This document shows positions 57,599 to 64,000 of a DNA stretch of 64,000 nt, one piece after another. The notes beneath the pieces are model-generated. The model was not told the origin of the DNA. It ran no database searches and worked only from the letters and a program-made list of their open reading frames with translations. Position 1 is the first letter of the stretch, and each line of letters starts with the position of its first letter. The stretch spans positions 6,758,001-6,822,000 of the forward strand of contig CM064422.1 of the NCBI GenBank assembly GCA_032690845.1, in the 5' to 3' direction. Origin of the DNA: Eleusine coracana subsp. coracana. Lineage: Eukaryota > Streptophyta > Magnoliopsida > Poales > Poaceae. The translations under genes were made by a program, and so were the position numbers.

Positions 57599-60500
57599 GG
57601 CTAGTTTCAATGCACTCTTTCCAAAACATATGAACCCGGGTGTGGTGTCAAATGGGCAAGGGCCGGGTCGTCACAACCTTAGTGGCGCGTCGTATCGTGA
57701 CCTGGGTACGATGAATAGTGAGCAAGGGTCGGGTCGTCGCAACCTTAGTGGCGCGCTACATCTACGCCCGGGTGTGGTGAAAAATGAGCAAGGGTATTCG
57801 CACTTTCCTCGACGGGTGCGAAGGGTAAGAAAGTTAGCCGAGCCAACTAGGATTCGTCTAGGGAGTTGGAACGTAGGGTCCCTAACAGGCAAGTTACGAG
57901 AGCTAGTCGATGTGGCAACTAGGAGGCGTGTAAATATCCTATGCGTTCAAGAGACTAAATGGAAGGGCCAGAAGGCGAAGGAGGTGGAGAATACGGGCTA
58001 CAAGCTTTGATACACGGGTACAACATCGGGTAGAAATGGTGTAGGCATCTTGATCGACAGGAGCCTTAAGGATGGAGTCGTAGATGTTAGGAGGCACGGG
58101 GACCGGATTATCCTTGTTCGGCTGATAGTTAGAGATTCGGCTTTAAATGTGATCAGTGCATATGCCCCTCAGGTAGGTCTTAATGAGAGCATCAAGAATC
58201 AGTTTTGGGAAGATTTAGATAGCATGGTTAGTGGCATACCTATCAGTGAGAAGCTTTTCATAGGAGGAGACCTTAACGGCCATGTGGGGACGTCTAATGT
58301 AGGGTTCGAGCGGGTCCATGGGGGGTTCGGGTATGGTAGTAGGAATCAGGAGGGGGTGGATATACTTAATTGGGCGCTAGCTTATGACTTGTTGGTAGCG
58401 AATACCATATTTAGGAAGAGGGAATCCCATCTAGTGACCTTTAGAAGTGCACAACACTCGAGCCAAATCGACTTTATCCTTGCCAGGAGGGAGGACAGGC
58501 GTGCTTGCTTGGACTATAGGGTGATACCTGGGGAGTGTGTCGTCACTCAACATAAGCTTGTGATGGCGGATTTTCGTTTTCGGGTACGGGTATACAGGGA
58601 CAAACGTACCAAAACCGCGAGAACGAAGTGGTGGAAGTTTAGAGGGGAGCTGGCGCAAACTTTTAAGGAGAGGATGCTAGGAGAGGGACCCTGGGAGGAA
58701 GGAGAAGGACCAGATGACATGTGGCTAAAAATGGCAACATGTGTTCGGAAGGTAGCTTCAGAAGTGTTTGGCGTGAGTAGAGGAGGCAAACAAGAAGCAA
58801 AAGACACCTGGTGGTGGAATGATAAGGTGCAAAGGGCTATCAAGGAGAAGAAGGAGTGTTTCAAACGCCTACATCTTGACAAGAGTGCAACCAACATAGA
58901 AGGCTATAAAATAGCCAAGAGGGCTGCAAAACGAGCAGTGAGTGTAGCAAAGGGTCAGGCATATGATAACCTTTATCAGCGACTAGGCACGAAGGAAGGA
59001 GAGAAGGACATCTATCGGATGGCTAGGATCCGTGAGCGGAAGACGAGGGACATCAACCAAATCAAATGTATCAAGGATGGGGTAGACCGACTCCTGGTGA
59101 GAGATGAGGAGATCAAGGACAGATGGCGAGAGTACTTTGATAAGTTGTTTAACGGAGAGGAGGAAGGTCCTATACTTGAGTTGGATGACTCATTTGATGA
59201 TAACAACAGACGCTTTGTGAGAAGAATTCAGGAGACAGAGATAGAGGAAGCTTTGAAGAGGATGAAGAGTGGTAAAGCGATGGGCCCTGATGGTATCCCC
59301 ATCGAAGTATGGAGATGCTTAGGTACCAGAGCCATAGTATGATTAACTAAGCTTTTTAACCTCATCTTTCGGTCAAACAAGATGCCGGAAGAATGGAGGA
59401 GGAGTATAGTAGTACCGATCTTCAAGAACAAGGGAGATGTTCAAAGTTGTACTAACTATCGTGGGATTAAGTTGATGAGCCATACGATGAAGCTCTGGGA
59501 GAGAATCATCGAGCATCGTCTAAGAAGAGTGACAAGTGTGACGCAAAACCAGTTTGGGTTCATGCCTGGAAGATCAACCATGGAGGCGATTTTCTTAATG
59601 CGACAATTGATGGAGAGATATCGGGAGCAAAAGAAGGACTTACACATGGTCTTTATTGACCTCGAGAAGGCATATGACAAAGTGCCAAGAAGTGTCATGT
59701 GGTGGGCCTTGGAGAAGCACAAAGTCCCAACTAAGTATATTACCCTCATCAAGGATATGTACATGGACGCGAGGACGTGTGTTCGGACATGTGATGGCGA
59801 TACCAATGACTTTCCGATTAAAATAGGACTACACCAAGGATCAGCATTGAGCCCTTATTTATTTGCTTTAGTGATGGACGAGGTCACACGAGAAATACAG
59901 AGTGATGTCCCTTGGTGTATGCTCTTTGCTGATGATGTGGTGTTAGTTGACGAGAGTAGGGATGGGGTTAATAGGAAGTTGGAGCTGTGGAGGCACACAT
60001 TAGAGTGCAAAGGTTTCAGACTTAGTAGGGCCAAGACCGAGTATATGATGTGCGAGTTTAGCGTGACTAGACATGAGGATGGAGACGTTAGCCTTAATGG
60101 ACAATTGGTGGCCAAGAAGGATACATTTCGTTATTTAGGATCGATGTTGCAAAAGGACGGTGACATCGATGAAGATGTTAGGCATAGAATTTCAGCCGGC
60201 TGGTTGAAATAGCGTCAAGCATCCGGCGTCTTATGCGACAAGAGGGTGCCACAAAAGCTAAAAGGTAAATTCTATAGGACGGCAATTCGTCCGGCGATGT
60301 TATACGGTGCTGAGTGCTGGCCTACGAAAAGACGACATGTTCAACAACTAAGTGTAGCAGAGATGCGTATGTTGCGTTGGTTTTGCGGGCATACAAGAAG
60401 AGACCGAATACGGAATGAAGATATCCGGGACAGGATAGGAGTGGCACCTATCGAGGAGAAATTGGTTCAACATCGGTTGAGATGGTTCGGACATGTCCAA

Positions 60501-60938
60501 CGGAGACCTCCGGAGGCGCCGGTATGTAGTGGGGTTCTAAAGAGAGATGCTAATGTTAAGAGAGGTAGAGGCCGACCTAACTTGACTTGGGACGAGTCGG
60601 TTAAGAGAGACCTGAAGGCGTGGGATATCCCTAAGGAGCTAGCTATGGATAGGAGTGTTTGGAGACTAGCAATAGACGTGCCGGAACCGTGATTCTCTTC
60701 TTTTTTGGGTTCCCATGGGTTTCATCTCTAGCCTACCCCAACTTGCTTGGGATAAAAAGGCTTTGTTGTTGTTGTTGTTGTTGTTGAGTCAACATTCTTT
60801 CATCCTCATAAAAGACCTCTTACATGAGATGAAAGAAAATATTCTCTCTTTTCATAACTATCATGTCATGTCAGAAAAAAAATATATATATAATATTATA
60901 TTTAATATTTATGAAAAGGCTCCACTAAAACTGATCTT
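57599..60938. mobile_element. MITE of AGTNTCAGTG type, split by the LINE
   Basis: The left part (57,599-57,625, GGCTAGTTTCAATGCACTC) and the inverted right end (AGATCAGTTTTAGTGGAGCC, near 60,938) are terminal repeats. They are related to the MITE at 26,089. The LINE lies between. Confidence 0.5.
57629..60786 (+). pseudogene. RTE-type LINE, nearly full length
   Basis: One frame, with no frameshift, runs from the 5' region to 60,692 and is broken by three stops (58,008, 59,340, 60,210). The apurinic-type endonuclease motifs are intact: SWNVGSLTGK, QETKW, GGDLNGHVG, IDFILARR and QHKLVMADF. RT motifs are intact: NYRGIKL, FIDLEKAYDKV, GLHQGSALSPYLF and FADDVVLV. A C-terminal RRDRIRNEDI...RLRWFGHVQRRP tail follows. 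There is no ORF1, and the 3' end is a (TTG)n repeat (60,762-60,786), as in the RTE clade. The 5' region holds a 35-bp repeat (57,651 and 57,720). The protein is dead, but the decay is slight. Confidence 0.9.
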
Positions 60939-61443
60939 ACTATAAAAGACCAGATCTCTCACTATCTGAGAGACCTAATCCACCAAGTGACACGTGCCAT
61001 ATAATATCTTAAGTATTAATGACCCCGAGTTAAGCAACACACAAAGGAGCTTTCATCTTGCGTCTAGTCGAGCTCCGCTATCCCCGAGTCCTTTGAAATC
61101 CCATACGATTGCAACAACTTGGATGAGTTCGCGATCGACGGAAGCGAAGTGCTGAATGGCCAAATTGTCATTATAATTGGCTGATATTTGTTTGTGTTCT
61201 TTGCTAAATGCTAACACTATTTTATGTATGTAGCTTTAGAGCTTGTTAAGATTGACTGAATGACTTCATCGTCTGCCATTGAAAACCCGACAGTGTTGTT
61301 TGTCGACCTCGAGACCTGATACAAGCAGAAATATGAGAAGTTTAGAATAGAATGAGCTAGGAACAGAGGAGGCTCAAAATAGAGGAATGGCAGCCGCGTT
61401 AAAATTTAAAAGATAAGGATTAGAGGAGTTGCCATGGGATTAT
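60939..61443. other. Spacer, nothing recognised
   Basis: No ORF or repeat can be supported. Confidence 0.4.
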
Positions 61444-61739
61444 GGGTGTTTGTTTCCACCCCTTAGATTTTTAGACATGTTCCATCAAATATTGTAATAT
61501 TAATTAGAAGTATATAACGAGATAAATCTATTAAGACTAATTAGGTCATGATTAGATAATGTGATGCTGCAATAAATATCTCTTAATGATAACTTAATTA
61601 AGCTTAATAAATTTATCATGCTGATGCATATTCAACTCTATAATTAGTTTTATATTTAATATATATTTAATAATCATATGTAAAGTTTTAATAATTAATA
61701 TGACCCCACTAGAATTTAGACCCCAAGAAACGAACACAC
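61444..61739. mobile_element. GGGTGTTTG-type grass MITE
   Basis: The ends are GGGTGTTTGTTTCCACCCC and, inverted, GTGTGTTCGTTTCTTGGGG. The interior has TCTATTAAGACTAATTAGG and the ATGTGATGCTGCAATAAAT landmark. It is the same family as 30,189-30,515. Confidence 0.75.
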
Positions 61740-61784
61740 TCTATAACGGACGCGTGCCACAGTGCTACTTGTAAAATCGAGCCA

Positions 61785-61985
61785 TGGTTTAAATAACCGG
61801 TAAAAACCAGCCGGTTATTCGGTTAACTAGAAAACCGGTTCCGGCCGGTTGCGCTAACCAATCGGTTAGCCGGAGAAAACTGGATCTGGTACTGTAGCAA
61901 TCCGATTAACCAGTCGATTAACTTGATTAACCCATCGGTTTTTCACTGAGCCGAACAAGCCGGTTAATCCGATTATTCAAATCAT
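61785..61985. repeat. AACCGGTT-rich element remnant
   Basis: There are repeated AACCGG/CCGGTT palindromic units. The outer motifs catggTTTAAATAACCGG and, inverted, catgaTTTGAATAATCGG form imperfect terminal inverted repeats. It is probably a small DNA transposon, possibly hAT-like. Confidence 0.5.
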
Positions 61986-61989
61986 GGAT

Positions 61990-64000
61990 GGGCCACTTAG
62001 GATTATGAACAGAGTAATTCTTTTTCCCTTGAAACAGACAGCATTAGCTCCCATTTCAAGAAATCGGTGGTGGCTGGTTTAACAAAAACGGCTCGGTTTT
62101 CCACTCAAATTTTGAGATGTTTGAATTCAAAATCAGTTAGCCCATCTGTTTATTGTTAGACAAAACAGGAAGCGGCAGCAATAATGAAAAAAAGGGAAAA
62201 TGAGAAGAAAATGGTTGAATTTTGGACATGACCTTTGCTAAATAATTCTAATACTCCAAAGCATACATTCAGAATATATAAATCATGCAACACTCAAAAT
62301 ATAACATGCACTTCAATCAAACCCGATCCACCATACAAATGATACAATATGCATTACATAGTTACTAGTACTTTGTACGTGTGACACGTAGGTGCTATCC
62401 ATTCATCATTTTGAATTTAATAAATATATATATATTATTATTAAAACCAATATTTCAACTCTATTTTGCTGGAAGTTAATATCCAACTCTAGGTTCCCAC
62501 TTCGTAATCATATTTTTTCAACCATTATGACTTTATTGGATTTAATGATGTTCAATACAAATATTTATTACAAAACACATGGCACAAGAATATCAAATAA
62601 TAAAGCTCTCTAAAATCTAAAACATGACGCTTTATGTTCAGTACAAATCTTTGTTATAATCCATGACGGCTGGCTTCAGCACCAGAGTAGCATCATGCAA
62701 GAGATAGAGAAGCCATATATGTTACATCAAGTAAAAAATTCTACCACTACATATTGTACTTCTCGTGCTGGGGGAAATTTACCAGGTTTGTCTGTCATCT
62801 TAATCCAGTGGGGTTGTCATCAAAGCACACAAGGAAGCGTCATACTCGACTTGGCAGGGCCTGCACATGCAAACTTCTAGCTTCAACAGCACTACTAATA
62901 TATGTCACAAACAATCCAGATTTAAAAAAGAAAATTGAAATTAGTTATCTGTTTTTTATATGACCAAAAAAGTACCATCATTTTTTCTAACGCCTCATAC
63001 GTGCAAAGGACTATATATTTATGAAATACGCTGAATAAAATTTTTTGTGGTGCTACAAATAAATACAGCAAAAATCTCAAAGGAAGGACAAGTAGACAAA
63101 CAAATAACATAATGTTGTTTTTACCTTTTCAATACTTCTATAAACTCCAAGGATCACACTATATGCGACTCTACAAGTGTGAGCAAATGATTCAAACATC
63201 TATTCCATGCCCAAAACCTCCAAATGTCTTGCTATGCTTCTGGTTCCGAGCAGCAACATCTTGTAGTAATTGTGATGTTTTTGATACTGTGAAGAATTGT
63301 CCAATCAGTATAGAACATGAGAAAACTTTTGATAGCTGCGAAGAAATGCATTCAGCTATAAATTAGGATCCTACAGATGGAAGAGCCAAACATCCAGTCG
63401 ACAAACCAGATCCTGCCCCCAAGTCACATCTAGTTTTATTTCTACCTTGCCCTTGGTCACTCACTAAACCAAAAGTCAAATATTTGTGAGGATGAAATAA
63501 TAAAAACTACAATTTAGAAATGCAGATGTTCAGTGGCAGTTTAGTTTCAAACTGGCCCGTCTTAGAAATGAGGTTCAAATCCAACCTCTTACCATAAATC
63601 AAAGGTGTTCTTTTCACATATCCTGATAACCTAAAGAAACACGAGTTATTGAGTTGTTTGTACGATTTAATCACTGATTCGTCTCACTGGAACCAAGACT
63701 TGCATAAATTTAAGCCTAGAGCCTACCCAATAGAACAGAAACACACATAAAAATATTTGAGGAGCAAAATCGATGCAATTACCTGTCCAGAGGAATGGTG
63801 GCGCCACAGAAAACCATGCCATGCATCAACTCATAGGGTGGCGCCCTTCACTGCTGCCTGGCCCTGCTCCATGTTGTGATAATTATAATATGTTGCTCCA
63901 TCTTATGGGACTAGATTTTAATCTAAGGGCTGGATGAGTTGGTCTCATTTAGATTCAATGATTCAAATTGATGGGTATTAGCATATTGTTGGTGAGACTT
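61990..64000. other. Spacer, no gene supported
   Basis: Short ORFs such as 63,112-63,366 (plus) show no known domain, and no repeat structure is obvious. It may hold UTR or intron sequence of a gene beyond the window. Confidence 0.35.

Overview
This is a repeat-dense intergenic region of a plant nuclear genome, almost certainly a grass (Poaceae). Grass-typical content includes a PF04195-type retrotransposon ORF, Copia LTRs carrying CACCG/CGGTG-cored palindromes of Sirevirus type, GGGTGTTTG-type MITEs, a CRM-lineage Ty3/gypsy element and a large LCFG-PVSNII family gene. No species is claimed. Only two loci look like possible host genes: a DUF3615-like gene on the minus strand (27.1-30.2 kb) and an unrecognised multi-exon gene on the minus strand (51.6-57.1 kb). 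No rRNA, tRNA or CRISPR array was seen.

1-25 kb is a nest of retrotransposons whose order can be read from target-site duplications (TSDs). The deepest layer is a plus-strand Copia element: integrase remnant 11.59-12.26 kb, reverse transcriptase/RNase H 20.88-22.74 kb, 3' LTR from 23.85 kb. Its left side is cut by a minus-strand Tat-like gypsy element whose 5' LTR ends at 11,587. That element carries gag (7.76-9.67 kb) and, on the opposite strand, a broken PF04195/coiled-coil gene (1-5.3 kb). Two minus-strand solo LTRs (3,021-4,932 and 5,735-7,612), a 534-bp MULE-type MITE and a 743-bp hAT-type element are inserted in it. A third solo LTR of the same family (12,257-20,879, TSD atact) sits in the Copia pol gene, and is itself split by a 7-kb CRM-like gypsy element (13,735-20,728, TSD aacac).

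25-32.5 kb holds a LINE fragment, MITEs, the DUF3615-like gene and AT-rich spacer. 32.5-48.4 kb may be one composite Mutator-like element: a plus-strand FAR1/MULE transposase pseudogene (32.9-36.5 kb) faces a minus-strand PMD/Ulp1-like pseudogene (46.3-41.9 kb), and similar sequences in inverted orientation lie just outside the pair (32,551 and 48,377). Within it are a 4.4-kb non-autonomous CRM relative (37,517-41,898, TSD caaat) with one long reading frame, an 81-bp tandem repeat and a 96-bp-arm inverted duplication.

48.4-64 kb contains AT-rich spacer, the unrecognised gene with an internal tandem duplication of exons and introns, a nearly full RTE-type LINE (57.6-60.8 kb) that split a MITE, and further MITE remnants. 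The last 2 kb show nothing I can name.
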